Shown here piece by piece: positions 51,190 to 63,125 of a stretch of 64,000 nucleotides of DNA. The stretch lies in NCBI RefSeq assembly GCF_001613105.1, contig NZ_BDBS01000033.1:62001-126000 (forward strand), written 5' to 3'. The stretch's first letter is position 1. Each line of letters opens with the position of its first letter. This DNA comes from Nocardia pseudobrasiliensis NBRC 108224 (lineage in GTDB: Bacteria; Actinomycetota; Actinomycetes; Mycobacteriales; Mycobacteriaceae). Below the pieces are notes generated by a model. It searched no databases, had not been told where the DNA came from, and saw only the letters and a list, made by a program, of their open reading frames with translations. The position numbers and the translations under genes are program-made.

Positions 51190-52725
51190 TCAGCGCGACT
51201 CCAGCACCGCCATCGCCGCATTGTGCCCGGCGATTCCGCTGACACCGCCGCCGCGCACCGCGCCCGCGCCGCACAGGAAGACATTCGCGTACTCGGTGCG
51301 TACACCCCAGCGCGCGGCCGGGGTCGGATCGTCATCGGTGCGGAACGGGAAGCTCAGATCGCGATGGAAGATATGCCCGCCGGGCAGGCCGAGTTCGTGC
51401 TCCAGATCGATCGGCGATTTGGCCTCCAGGCAGGGGCGGCCGTCGGGGGTGACCGCGAGGCATTCGCTGATCGGTTCGGCCAGCACCGAATCCAATTGGG
51501 CGAGAGTGGATTCCACGAGCCTGTCCCGAGCTCTGTTCGGGTCATCGGCGAAAAGTCTTGCGGGAGTGTGTAAACCGAACAGGGTCAGGGTGTGCATGCC
51601 CTGCGCGGCGAGTTCGGGGGACAGGATCGAGGGATCGGTGAGGGTGTGGCAGTAGATCTCCGACGGTGGTGCGCTCGGCGGCGCACCGGTCGCGGCCTCG
51701 CGATAGGCCCGCTCCAGCGCGTCGTAACCCTCGCCGATATGGAAGGTGCCCGCGAAGGCCTCGCGCGGATCCACCGCATCGCGCAACCGGGGCAGCCGCC
51801 GCAGCAGCATATTGATTTTGAGCTGTGCCCCTTCGGGCTTCACCGGCGCGGGCGTGCCCAGCAGCCGGGCCAACTCGTGCGGAGCGGCATTGACCAGGAC
51901 ATGGCCCGCGCCGACCGCGCCGCCGTCGTAGCGCACCTCCGCGCGCACGCCGTCGGATTCGATCGCGGTCACCTCGCGGTCGGTGACCAATTCCGCGCCC
52001 GCGGTGCGAGCGGCCGCCGCGAGTGCGTCGGTGAGCGCGCCCATGCCGCCGACCGGCACATCCCAGTCACCCGTGCCGCCGCCGATGACGTGATAGAGGA
52101 AGCAGCGGTTCTGCCGCAGTTCTGGATCGTGCGCCGAGGTGAAGGTGCCGATCAGCGCGTCGGTGAGTACCACCCCGCGCACGGTGTCGTCGGTGAAGGT
52201 CGCCTCGATCGTCTCGCCGAGCGGCCGTTCGAAGATCGCCTCCCACGCCACGGCGTCGTCGACGACGCGCGACAGTTCGGCGCGGGTCGGCAACGGTTCG
52301 GTCAGGGTCGGGAACACCCGCTGCGCCAGCCGGGCGGTCATCGCGTAGAACCGTTGCCACGCTTGATGATCCGCGTCCGAACCGGTGAGCCGCGCGAAAC
52401 TCGTCCGGGTGCGATCGGCGTCCGCGGTATCCACCAGCAGTCCGCCCTCGCCGACGGGGGTATAGGAGGATATGCGCCGCCGCCGCGTCTCGAACCGCAG
52501 TCCCAACTCCCCGACGAGCTGTCGCGGCAGCAGACTCACCAGATACGAGTACCGCGACAACCGGGCGTCGAAATCCGGGAACACCCGCTCCGAGACCGCC
52601 GCGCCGCCGGTGTGCGATCCGCGCTCGAGGACCAGTACCGAGCGCCCGGCGCGGGCCAGATAGGTCGCCGCCACCAGTCCGTTGTGGCCGCCACCGACGA
52701 TGACGACGTCGTAGCTAGTTGGCAT
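51190..52725 (-). CDS. CrtI-like NAD(P)/FAD-dependent oxidoreductase
   Basis: A 511-residue flavoprotein of the phytoene desaturase/amine oxidase fold. The dinucleotide motif VVIVGGGHNGLVAATYLARAG is followed by LERGSHTGGAA, and the C-terminal FAD motif is seen as GVSGIAGHNAAMAVLE. No other carotenoid genes (crtB, crtE) are near, so the role is not necessarily carotenoid desaturation. On the minus strand TATCCA lies six bases before the ATG, a poor leaderless -10. It follows the second methyltransferase after 18 bp on the same strand. Confidence 0.85.
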   Translation of the reverse strand: MPTSYDVVIVGGGHNGLVAATYLARAGRSVLVLERGSHTGGAAVSERVFPDFDARLSRYSYLVSLLPRQLVGELGLRFETRRRRISSYTPVGEGGLLVDTADADRTRTSFARLTGSDADHQAWQRFYAMTARLAQRVFPTLTEPLPTRAELSRVVDDAVAWEAIFERPLGETIEATFTDDTVRGVVLTDALIGTFTSAHDPELRQNRCFLYHVIGGGTGDWDVPVGGMGALTDALAAAARTAGAELVTDREVTAIESDGVRAEVRYDGGAVGAGHVLVNAAPHELARLLGTPAPVKPEGAQLKINMLLRRLPRLRDAVDPREAFAGTFHIGEGYDALERAYREAATGAPPSAPPSEIYCHTLTDPSILSPELAAQGMHTLTLFGLHTPARLFADDPNRARDRLVESTLAQLDSVLAEPISECLAVTPDGRPCLEAKSPIDLEHELGLPGGHIFHRDLSFPFRTDDDPTPAARWGVRTEYANVFLCGAGAVRGGGVSGIAGHNAAMAVLESR

Positions 52726-52743
52726 CTGCCCTGGATACCACGT

Positions 52744-53388
52744 TCAGCGCGCCTTGGTGGCGAGCAGATATCCCTGCGGTCCCTTTTCGTCCGGATCGGC
52801 CGCGCGGGCCATTCGCGCGACGGTGCTGAAGCCGTTGTCGCGCAGAACCTCCTCCAGGCCGGGTACCGACCACCAGTACGCCCGAGCCACCGTGTGCTCG
52901 CGCGCGATCACGGTGACGGGTTCGTCGACGGTCTGGAACGCCAGCAGCAGATGTCCGCCCTCGGTGAGAGCCCGGGCGAATTTCGACAGGATCGCGGGCA
53001 CGTGCTCCGGTGGGGTGTGAATGATGCTGTACCAGGCCACGATTCCACCCAGCGAGCCGTCGGGCAGGTCCAGGTCTTCCATGGCCGCGACTCCGAAGCT
53101 CAATCCGGGATAGGCGGTCCGAGCCAGTCGGATCATTTCCGGCGACAGATCGATGCCGGATATCTCGACTCCCAGCGCGTCCAGATGCGCGGTGATCCGG
53201 CCGGGTCCGCAGCCGACCTCTACGACGGGCCCCCGGACCACGTCCGCGAACACCCGCAGCATCGCCCGATCGAACGGCTGCCTGTCCATCAAACCCTCGA
53301 CGAACGCCACATAGCGTTCGGCCATCGCGTCGTAGCCGTCGCGCGTGGCCACCACGTCCGTTCGCTCATCGGTCACCGAATCCCGCAC
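52744..53388 (-). CDS. Class I SAM-dependent methyltransferase
   Basis: A 214-residue methyltransferase. Motif I is VVEVGCGPGRITAHL, followed by ISGIDLSPEMIRLAR and the GIVAWYSIIHTPPEHV post-motif. The substrate is unknown. The GTG at 53388 lies six bases after TAGGGT on the minus strand, a good leaderless arrangement, and its promoter faces that of the Nudix gene 39 bp away. It leads a likely two-gene unit with the CrtI-like protein. Confidence 0.86.
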   Translation of the reverse strand: MRDSVTDERTDVVATRDGYDAMAERYVAFVEGLMDRQPFDRAMLRVFADVVRGPVVEVGCGPGRITAHLDALGVEISGIDLSPEMIRLARTAYPGLSFGVAAMEDLDLPDGSLGGIVAWYSIIHTPPEHVPAILSKFARALTEGGHLLLAFQTVDEPVTVIAREHTVARAYWWSVPGLEEVLRDNGFSTVARMARAADPDEKGPQGYLLATKAR

Positions 53389-53394
53389 CGCCCC

Positions 53395-53421
53395 ACCCTA
53401 TCCCGGCCGCACCGGCACAAT
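53395..53421. promoter_or_regulatory. Divergent pair of predicted leaderless -10 elements
   Basis: On the minus strand TAGGGT (53395-53400) ends six bases before the GTG at 53388. On the plus strand CACAAT (53416-53421) ends six bases before the ATG at 53428. Both genes would share 39 bp of DNA for promoters with no untranslated leader. Confidence 0.5.
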
Positions 53422-53427
53422 CGCGAT

Positions 53428-53958
53428 ATGGAGACGCTCGGATCGAAGACGGTCTATACCAATCCCTGGATGGAGGTCCGCGAGGACAGCGTGCGCCGGG
53501 CCGACGGATCCACCGGCATCTTCGGGGTCGTTTCCTTTCCCGATTTCGCCCTGGTGGTGCCGATGGACGGCGATCGGCTGCATCTGGTCGAGCAGTTCCG
53601 CTATGCGCAGCAGCGTCGATGCTGGGAATTCCCGGCGGGGGCGCTGCCCGGGCGCGCGGCGGGCGATCCGACCGATCTCGCGCACCGGGAACTGCGGGAG
53701 GAGACGGGGTTGCGGGCGGGCCGGATGGTCCGGCTGGGCGCGGTCGACGTGTCGACCGGCTGCATCGCGCAGCGCGGTGAGGTGTATCTGGCGACCGAAC
53801 TCACCGAGGGCGAGCCCGAGCGCGAACTCGAGGAACAGGACATGCGGTCGGCCTGGTTCGATCGCGGGACGGTCGAGCGGATGATCCGCACGGGCGAGAT
53901 CACCGATTCCCAGACCATCGCCGCGTATTCGCTGCTGTTGCTGCACGAGCGGCACTGA
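53428..53958 (+). CDS. Nudix hydrolase
   Basis: A 176-residue Nudix protein of the ADP-ribose-pyrophosphatase-like group. The Nudix core ends in HRELREETGLRAG, with the REUxEExGU part intact; the upstream part (GALPGRAAGDPTDLA) lacks the usual first Glu and looks lengthened. The preceding WEFPAG is characteristic of ADP-ribose/GDP-mannose types. It likely hydrolyses a nucleoside-diphosphate sugar. The ATG is leaderless by position of CACAAT. A strong bidirectional hairpin follows. Confidence 0.85.
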   Translation: METLGSKTVYTNPWMEVREDSVRRADGSTGIFGVVSFPDFALVVPMDGDRLHLVEQFRYAQQRRCWEFPAGALPGRAAGDPTDLAHRELREETGLRAGRMVRLGAVDVSTGCIAQRGEVYLATELTEGEPERELEEQDMRSAWFDRGTVERMIRTGEITDSQTIAAYSLLLLHERH

Positions 53959-53969
53959 GCGAAAAGGAA

Positions 53970-53999
53970 CGGGCGCCTCGACCAGTGTCGAGGCGCCCG
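53970..53999. terminator. Bidirectional terminator hairpin
   Basis: A perfect 13-bp stem, CGGGCGCCTCGAC (53970-53982), loop CAGT, GTCGAGGCGCCCG (53987-53999), between the convergent Nudix and cutinase-like genes. Confidence 0.8.
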
Positions 54000-54017
54000 C
54001 TGTCGGGGGTGCTGTGT

Positions 54018-55703
54018 TTATCGCACGGCCGTGGTGGTCGCCGCCGCGGACGGCGTGGTCGTGGGCGTCGTGGTCGGTGCGGTCGTGGTCGGCTTGGCCG
54101 ATTCGGTCGTGGTCGGCGCGACCGTGGGGGTGGTGGTCGGTGCGGATGTGGTCGCCTCGGGAGTGGTTGTCGCCGTGGCGGATCCGGACGTGGTCGCCGG
54201 GGTGGTGGTCGCGGTCGTGGTCGCCGCGCCGCCGGTGGTGGTCGCGGTGCTGGTCGCCGCGGCCGAGGTGGTGGTGACCGGCGGGTTCGTCTTCTCCTTC
54301 TTGGCGGAGTCGGCGGCCTTGTACGCGGCGTCCAGATCGGCGGCGTTGGGCTGGTAGTTCGTATCGACCTGCTTGCCCGCCTGCGCCTCCTGGGCCAGAT
54401 GGGTGAGCCAGGCCGCCGCGTATTCGGCCGAGGTCATCGGTCGCCCGTTGGCCTGATCGGCGTTCTTCCAGTAGTCGAAGTGATGACCGCTGGCATTGGG
54501 GCCGAGAGTGAGGTTGTACGGATCGCTCATGACGACCGGAATGGTGTTCTGGTTGGTCACGATGAGGCCGACGATCTCGTTGAAGACCTTCTGCGGCAGA
54601 TAGGCCAGCGGGGACATCTGATCCTTGGCGATGGCATCGGCCTTCGGCGCGGGCGGCGGCGTCTGGCCCGGCTTGTAGGCGGGATCCGAGACTCGCAGCA
54701 GCACCGACAGGAAGGTCTCGTCGCTGGCCATCCAGTTCGGCTGGGTGGAGATGTAGTTGAATGCGTTGAACGCGATCTTGCCGAGGGTGACCGCGACGTC
54801 CTGACCGGTCGCCGGATTCAGCCCCTCCCTCTCCAACTTGTCGGCATTGATCTGGCGGCCGACATTGACCACCAGCTGCAGCAGCGAGATGTTCTGCGGC
54901 GCGGCGCAGGTCAGATCGCCCTCGGAGCAGAACGAGGCGACCTTGCCGTTCAGCTTGCCGAAGCCGCCGGCCTGACCGGGCAGCGCGCCCTGACCGGAAA
55001 TCGGCGACACAGTGCCGTTCTGGTACTTCTGATCGAAGTTGTCCGGATGGGTCGGATCCTTCGCGCCGATGAACGGCCCGTCACCCGCCGAGCGGCCCGA
55101 ATCGGCGAGGATCACAACGCCGTTGACCTTGTTCGGATCGACGATGCCGTAGTTGCCGTCCTTGTCGGCTTCCTGATTGCCGATCTGCATGGCGACCCGG
55201 CGCACGACGTCCGCGCCCTCGCTGTAACCGACGATCGCGAATTTGGTGTCCGGGCAGGCCTTGCGGATCTCGGTCATGACCCGTTCGGTATTCGCGACAC
55301 CGGCATTGACCGCATCCTCGTAGGTCGCCATATTCGCCGGATATGCGATGTACATGGCGGCATAGGAATTGGGGTCGCTCACCGCGCCCGCGGGAGCGTT
55401 GACGATCGGGTCCTCCCAGTGGCTGCTGTAGTCACTGGCCGCCGCGGCGGGCAACTCCTCGCCGTGCGCCCCGACCAGCAGCTTCGTGGTTCCGGCCGCC
55501 GGGCTGTCGCCGCGTCCGGCCACCGAGATGGTCACCATGTCATGGCATTCGGTGACGGAGGCTTTCAGCTGCGTATCGGCGGTGCGGGTGGCATTCGTCG
55601 ACGGCAGCAGCGCGACCGCGACGATCGCCGCCACCCCCAGCGTCGCGGGCGCCGCGATCGCCGAGGCGATCCGGTGCCGCACCAGGAACTCGCGGAAGGA
55701 CAT
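54018..55703 (-). CDS. Exported cutinase-family esterase with Thr/Ala-rich tail
   Basis: A 561-residue protein. A hydrophobic helix at residues about 12-33 acts as signal or anchor. The catalytic domain is of the cutinase/Culp type, with the nucleophile elbow AIVGYSEGADV (Ser161), an Asp in FCSEGDLTC (between paired cysteines) and the His in SGHHFDYW. The last ~90 residues are almost entirely Thr, Ala, Pro and Ser, resembling a glycosylated wall-spanning stalk. Mycolata use such enzymes as lipases or phospholipases at the cell surface. Position next to the DprE1-like gene (also envelope-related) may be meaningful or chance. Confidence 0.87.
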   Translation of the reverse strand: MSFREFLVRHRIASAIAAPATLGVAAIVAVALLPSTNATRTADTQLKASVTECHDMVTISVAGRGDSPAAGTTKLLVGAHGEELPAAAASDYSSHWEDPIVNAPAGAVSDPNSYAAMYIAYPANMATYEDAVNAGVANTERVMTEIRKACPDTKFAIVGYSEGADVVRRVAMQIGNQEADKDGNYGIVDPNKVNGVVILADSGRSAGDGPFIGAKDPTHPDNFDQKYQNGTVSPISGQGALPGQAGGFGKLNGKVASFCSEGDLTCAAPQNISLLQLVVNVGRQINADKLEREGLNPATGQDVAVTLGKIAFNAFNYISTQPNWMASDETFLSVLLRVSDPAYKPGQTPPPAPKADAIAKDQMSPLAYLPQKVFNEIVGLIVTNQNTIPVVMSDPYNLTLGPNASGHHFDYWKNADQANGRPMTSAEYAAAWLTHLAQEAQAGKQVDTNYQPNAADLDAAYKAADSAKKEKTNPPVTTTSAAATSTATTTGGAATTTATTTPATTSGSATATTTPEATTSAPTTTPTVAPTTTESAKPTTTAPTTTPTTTPSAAATTTAVR

Positions 55704-55821
55704 GTCCCTATCCCCATTTCATAACCGAGAAGCAAATACGAACAGGCCCCCCGACGGGCCATGTGCCATCAGAGACGTCGTAAAACAGGCCGCCGGTGTT
55801 ACCGTGTGGCATCGGTTATGG

Positions 55822-55851
55822 GCTCGAGATCGGCTTTCTCCGACCTCGAGC
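55822..55851. terminator. Possible terminator after the DprE1-like gene
   Basis: GCTCGAGATCGG (55822-55833) and CCGACCTCGAGC (55840-55851) form a 12-bp stem with one mismatch, between two leftward genes. Confidence 0.35.
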
Positions 55852-55884
55852 GCGGGTCAAGCCCCTGAAAACAACTGCATTCGA

Positions 55885-57288
55885 TCAGTCGTCCGCGACC
55901 AGTCGCAGCCGCCGCGCAAGATCGGATACGAATATCCGCTCCGGATCGACGGTCGCGCGGATACGCCGCCACTCGTCGAGTCGCGGATACATGGCGGAGA
56001 TCAACTCGGGTGTCGTGCGCGATTCCTTGGCGAAGTACAGCCGACCGCCGGCCGCAAGCACCCGACGATCCAGTTCGGCGCAGAACTCGTTCAGGCCCGG
56101 TGCGAGCGGAAAGTCCAGGCTCAGCATGAATCCCGGATGTGGCCAGGACAGCGGTGCCGGACTACTCGAGCCCATGCGTTTGAACACGTTGAGAAATGAC
56201 CTGTGCCCGGAATGCGCGATCGCTCGCACGGCCTCGGCCAGTCGATCTTCCGCGCCGAACGGCATCGAGAACTGGTACTGCAGAAAACCGCGACGTCCGT
56301 AGGCGCGGTTCCATTCCCCGATCACATCCAGTGGATGGAGGAACTGCGTGATGTTCTGGATCTGACCGCGGGCCTGCTTACCGAAGACGCGATAGGTGAG
56401 CTCACCGCCGATTCGTGTGGTCAGGTTGTTGACCATTCCGCTGGGGAAGATGTCGGGCACGGTGAGCAGTTGAGGCGCGGCGAAATGCAGCGGATCGCGG
56501 CGGAGCTTGACCGGTAGTTGATCGACGGTCGCGAGGTTTCCGCGGCTGAAACCCGCCCGGCCCAGCTTCGCATCTGTACTGATCGTGTCCGGCACGGCCA
56601 CCGAGTATTCGTAGCCTTCGTCCGACCCGTCGGTCAGCAGCCGCATCGTCTCATCGAGATTGCGGGTCCGCTCGCAATCGACGATGAAGTACGCGGTCTC
56701 GGTGTGCTTCATCCGCACTCGCGCCCGCAGCACGATGCCGGTCAGGCCCATGCCGCCGACGGTGGCCCAGAACAGTTCCGCCTCGTCGCCTTCCGGTGCG
56801 AGCGTGCGCACCGAGCCGTCGGCGATGAGCAGATCCAGGGACAGCACGTGATTGCCGAAGCTGCCGTGCGAATGATGGTTCTTGCCATGGATATCCGAGG
56901 CGATCGCGCCCCCGACGGTCACCTGCCGGGTACCGGGAAGCACCGGAACCCACAGTCCGAACGGCAGTACCGCGCGCATCAGCGCGTCCAGGCTGACCCC
57001 CGCGTCGACGTCGACGACGCCGCTGTCGGGATCGATATCGTGAATGCGGGCCAGGGCGGTCATATCGATGACCAGGCCACCGCCGTTCTGCGCCGGATCG
57101 CCGTAGCTGCGGCCCAGGCCCCGAGCGATGACCCCCCGTGGTCCGGCCGTGCGGACAGCGCGTGCGATCGCGTCGATATCGGGCGTGGAAAGCACTCGTG
57201 CCACGGTCGGCGCGGTCCGACTCCAGCCCGACAACGGGCGTCGATCAATCACCGACCCACTACTAGTGTAATTCACTGGGACCACCAT
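55885..57288 (-). CDS. DprE1-like FAD oxidoreductase with Cys-to-Ser at the benzothiazinone site
   Basis: A 467-residue homologue of decaprenylphosphoryl-beta-D-ribose 2'-epimerase subunit DprE1, aligned by eye along its length: RGLGRSYGDPAQNGGGLVID, VPVLPGTRQVTVGGAIASD, DIHGKNHHSHGSFGNHV, GEWNRAYGRRGFLQYQF. The essential lysine (K421, AKESRTT; Mtb K418) is kept. The segment PGFMLSLDFP has Ser390 where Mycobacterium tuberculosis has Cys387, the residue attacked by benzothiazinones. DprE1 oxidises DPR in arabinan precursor synthesis; its partner DprE2 is not adjacent. ATG 57288 gives near family length. It is divergent from rpoB2. It could be a functional resistant paralogue or a related oxidase. 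Confidence 0.85.
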   Translation of the reverse strand: MVVPVNYTSSGSVIDRRPLSGWSRTAPTVARVLSTPDIDAIARAVRTAGPRGVIARGLGRSYGDPAQNGGGLVIDMTALARIHDIDPDSGVVDVDAGVSLDALMRAVLPFGLWVPVLPGTRQVTVGGAIASDIHGKNHHSHGSFGNHVLSLDLLIADGSVRTLAPEGDEAELFWATVGGMGLTGIVLRARVRMKHTETAYFIVDCERTRNLDETMRLLTDGSDEGYEYSVAVPDTISTDAKLGRAGFSRGNLATVDQLPVKLRRDPLHFAAPQLLTVPDIFPSGMVNNLTTRIGGELTYRVFGKQARGQIQNITQFLHPLDVIGEWNRAYGRRGFLQYQFSMPFGAEDRLAEAVRAIAHSGHRSFLNVFKRMGSSSPAPLSWPHPGFMLSLDFPLAPGLNEFCAELDRRVLAAGGRLYFAKESRTTPELISAMYPRLDEWRRIRATVDPERIFVSDLARRLRLVADD

Positions 57289-57630
57289 ACCGGTCGTGGA
57301 TGCGCATATTGGCGGATTACCGCTAATCGACTTGACCGGCAACCTATTCGATGTCATTATTAATAGGGGAACGCACTCGATAATTGGTGCAAATATTGTC
57401 GTGCTCTCGACATTCTTCCAATCGGGGTGTAATTTAGGAATCCGCACCGGGGCGCGTGCTGTCCGACTCTCGAAATACGAATCGACCGTGGATTCGGCTT
57501 TGTCTGCATGCCGATTACCACCCGTTGTTTGTCGAGTCAGGTCCGGATGTCGCGGGCGCGGTGCACAGGAAAACCTCCGACAGGACAAGCAGATACCGGG
57601 CCGACCGCACGCGGGTGCGGGCGGTGCGAG
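57289..57630. other. Divergent regulatory region between DprE1-like gene and rpoB2
   Basis: 342 bp, with an AT-richer left half. Short inverted repeats GATTA-ccgc-TAATC (57315-57328) and the overlapping GCGG-atta-CCGC are present. No rifamycin-associated element of the known GC-rich inverted-repeat form was seen, and no ORF with independent support. The region probably holds both promoters. Confidence 0.5.
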
Positions 57631-61029
<3,399 letters not shown>

Positions 61030-61312
61030 CGCTGTGCGCGGGCAATGAGAATTCCATCAGACGTGCCATCAGTCCCGGCGCGACGCCCGCGAACCACCGT
61101 GTCAGGCGACTGCTCAACGACGGCACCACCGTCGCCTTTCCGCGGGCCGCACCGAGCAGCAGCGCCCGCGCGACGGCATCGGCGGTGATCGGCGTACCGC
61201 TGTTCAAGGCCGCCAATTCCGCTGGCCTGGTGGCTGATTCACCGGCCAGCTGCGGCGTGTCGACATCCGGCGGCAGCACCACGGTGACCGCGCTGCCGCC
61301 GCTGTCGGCCAT
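61030..61312 (-). pseudogene. Truncated SDR-family remnant
   Basis: The minus-strand frame encodes TVVLPPDVDTPQLAGES, then ITADAVARALLLGAARGKATVVP and a hydrophobic C-terminal helix. This is the C-terminal third of a short-chain dehydrogenase resembling 3-dehydrosphinganine-reductase-like SDRs. The Rossmann motif and YxxxK are missing, with a stop (TAG) just upstream of 61312. The frame runs on into antisense rpoB2 until 60980, so the natural end is lost too. It looks like a rearrangement scar at the 3' edge of rpoB2. Confidence 0.6.
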
Positions 61313-61470
61313 CGGCGTGGACTATCTGTTCGAGCCCGATGTACTCGTCGAGGTCGAGGCGTTCGCCGTACTCGACTGAACCGGAATGTCGATACCGCGC
61401 GCGCCGCTCCGACGTCTCGGGTGAGGATGGGCCGACCGGCGCGTCCGCAGCCTGGCACAAGGAGCCGATG

Positions 61471-61863
61471 ATGAAGTACGTGATCCTGATTCACTCCAAC
61501 CCGCAGCCGTGGGGACATCCGACCTCGGACTATCTACCCGAATATCAGGACATGTCGCAGGCCGAGCGGGATCGGGTGAACTCCGATTTCGAGAAGCTGC
61601 TCGGCGAACTGCACGAGAAGGGGGAGCTGATCACGGGCGAGGCGCTGGGCGCGCCTGAATCCTCGCGACTGTATCGGTGGGGTGATGGCAAACCGCTCGT
61701 CACCGACGGTCCGTATTCGGAGGCCAAGGAGCATTTGGCCGGATTCTTCCTCATCGATGTGGACAGTCGTGCGCGGGCCGAGGAGATCGTCGCGCATTTC
61801 GCCGGACCGGGCGAGACCGTCGAATTGCGGCCCACCATGCGGCCGGGCGGTGACGATCAATGA
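61471..61863 (+). CDS. DGPF/YciI-family protein
   Basis: A 130-residue protein starting MKYVILIHSNPQPWG, with the hallmark LVTDGPYSEAKEHLAGFFLID and the VELRPTM C-terminus of the YCII-related (DGPF) family. AAGGAG lies six bases before the ATG at 61471 (an ATG one codon earlier is an alternative). Its stop overlaps the following sigma-factor start by 4 bp (ATGA). DGPF proteins are regularly encoded with, and controlled by, ECF42-group sigma factors; their biochemical role is unclear. Confidence 0.88.
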   Translation: MKYVILIHSNPQPWGHPTSDYLPEYQDMSQAERDRVNSDFEKLLGELHEKGELITGEALGAPESSRLYRWGDGKPLVTDGPYSEAKEHLAGFFLIDVDSRARAEEIVAHFAGPGETVELRPTMRPGGDDQ

Positions 61864-63125
61864 GTGTGCGGGTGGTCGAGGATGTGTGGCGGCGCGAGTC
61901 GCCGCATATCCTCGCCGCCCTGCTGCGCAGGCACGGTGATCTCGGCGACTGTGAGGACGCCGCGCAGGAGGCCGCCGAAGCGGCCGCGCGGCAATGGGAT
62001 CGCGACGGCGTGCCCGACAATCCGCGCGGCTGGCTGATCCGGGTCGCCTCGCGGCGGCTGATCGACCGGCTGCGGGCCGACCGGGCACGGGCGGGGCGCG
62101 AGGAAGCCGTGGCCGTCGCGCAGCCGGGCGATGCGTATCTCGCGCCACCGGCCGATCACGCGCGACCCGCCGCGGAGGATGATCGGTTGCGGCTGTTTCT
62201 GCTGTGCTGTCATCCGAGCCTGAGTCGCTCCTCGCAGGTCGCCCTGACCCTGCACGCGGTCGCCGGTTCGACCACCGCGCAGCTCGCCGCAGCGTATCTG
62301 GTGCCGGAACGCACCATGGCACAGCGTCTTTCGCGCGCGCGTGCGACGCTGCGCGCGGCCGGTGCGGTATTCGAGCTCCCGGCCGATACCGAACTGCCCG
62401 CGCGCATCGCGGCCGTACTCGACGTCTGCCATCTGCTGTTCACCGAGGGGCATACGCGTTCGGACGGCGGCGCACTGGTGGATTCGGATCTGGCCGAGGA
62501 CGCGATTCGCCTCACCCGGCAGTTGCACACGGCGCTGCCCGATCACGACGAGGTCGCGGGCGCGCTGGCCCTGATGTTGCTCACCCATGCCCGCGCGTCC
62601 GCCCGAACCGTCGGCGGAGAACTGATACCGCTGGCCGAACAGGACCGCTCCCGATGGGATCCAGAGCAGATCGCCGAGGGTGTGCACATCCTCGAAAAGG
62701 TGTTGCCGCGTGGGCATGTCGGCCGGTTCCAGCTACAGGCCGCGATCGCCGCCGTGCACGCTGAGGCGAGCGCCTGGGAGAGCACCGACTGGCGGCAGAT
62801 CAGCGTGCTCTACGCCATGCTCACCCGTGTAGCGCCCAGTCCGATCGTGACGCTCAATCGGGCGGTGGCGATCGGTATGTCGGTGGGTGCCGCGGCCGGT
62901 TTGGCGCTGGTCGAGCCGTTACTCGACGATCCGGTCATGCGACGGCATCACCGAACCCATGCCGTGCGCGCCCATCTGCTGGAAATGTCCGGCGACCCGG
63001 TGTCGGCCGTCGAAAGCTATCGCCAAGCGGCCCGGCTCACCGCCAGCCTGCCCGAACAGCGCTACCTCAATGCTCGAATGCGCCGACTCGAACCGAAGCG
63101 AGTCGACTATCGCGCCGCGCCATAG
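61860..63125 (+). CDS. ECF RNA polymerase sigma factor with C-terminal TPR-like extension (ECF42-type)
   Basis: A 421-residue sigma factor. Sigma2 lies near the N-terminus (LAALLRRHGDLGDCEDAAQE, then NPRGWLIRVASRRLIDRLR) and sigma4 follows (ALTLHAVAGSTTAQLAAAYL, then AQRLSRARATLR). The remaining ~230 residues form the helical extension (DVCHLLFTEGHTRSDG, LYAMLTRVAPSPIVTLNRAV) typical of the ECF42 group, which lacks a cognate anti-sigma factor and uses the extension for control. The start overlaps the DGPF gene by 4 bp. The last 19 bp overlap the convergent serine-hydrolase gene. Confidence 0.9.
   Translation: MSVRVVEDVWRRESPHILAALLRRHGDLGDCEDAAQEAAEAAARQWDRDGVPDNPRGWLIRVASRRLIDRLRADRARAGREEAVAVAQPGDAYLAPPADHARPAAEDDRLRLFLLCCHPSLSRSSQVALTLHAVAGSTTAQLAAAYLVPERTMAQRLSRARATLRAAGAVFELPADTELPARIAAVLDVCHLLFTEGHTRSDGGALVDSDLAEDAIRLTRQLHTALPDHDEVAGALALMLLTHARASARTVGGELIPLAEQDRSRWDPEQIAEGVHILEKVLPRGHVGRFQLQAAIAAVHAEASAWESTDWRQISVLYAMLTRVAPSPIVTLNRAVAIGMSVGAAAGLALVEPLLDDPVMRRHHRTHAVRAHLLEMSGDPVSAVESYRQAARLTASLPEQRYLNARMRRLEPKRVDYRAAP

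Noticed and set aside
51592..53958. A 788-codon plus-strand frame ending in the Nudix protein
   Set aside because: Only the last 176 codons show homology; the rest is antisense to the CrtI-like and methyltransferase genes.
57289..57630. A rifamycin-associated element upstream of rpoB2
   Set aside because: I looked for the GC-rich inverted repeat typical of rifamycin-inducible genes and did not find it; only short AT-rich repeats are present.
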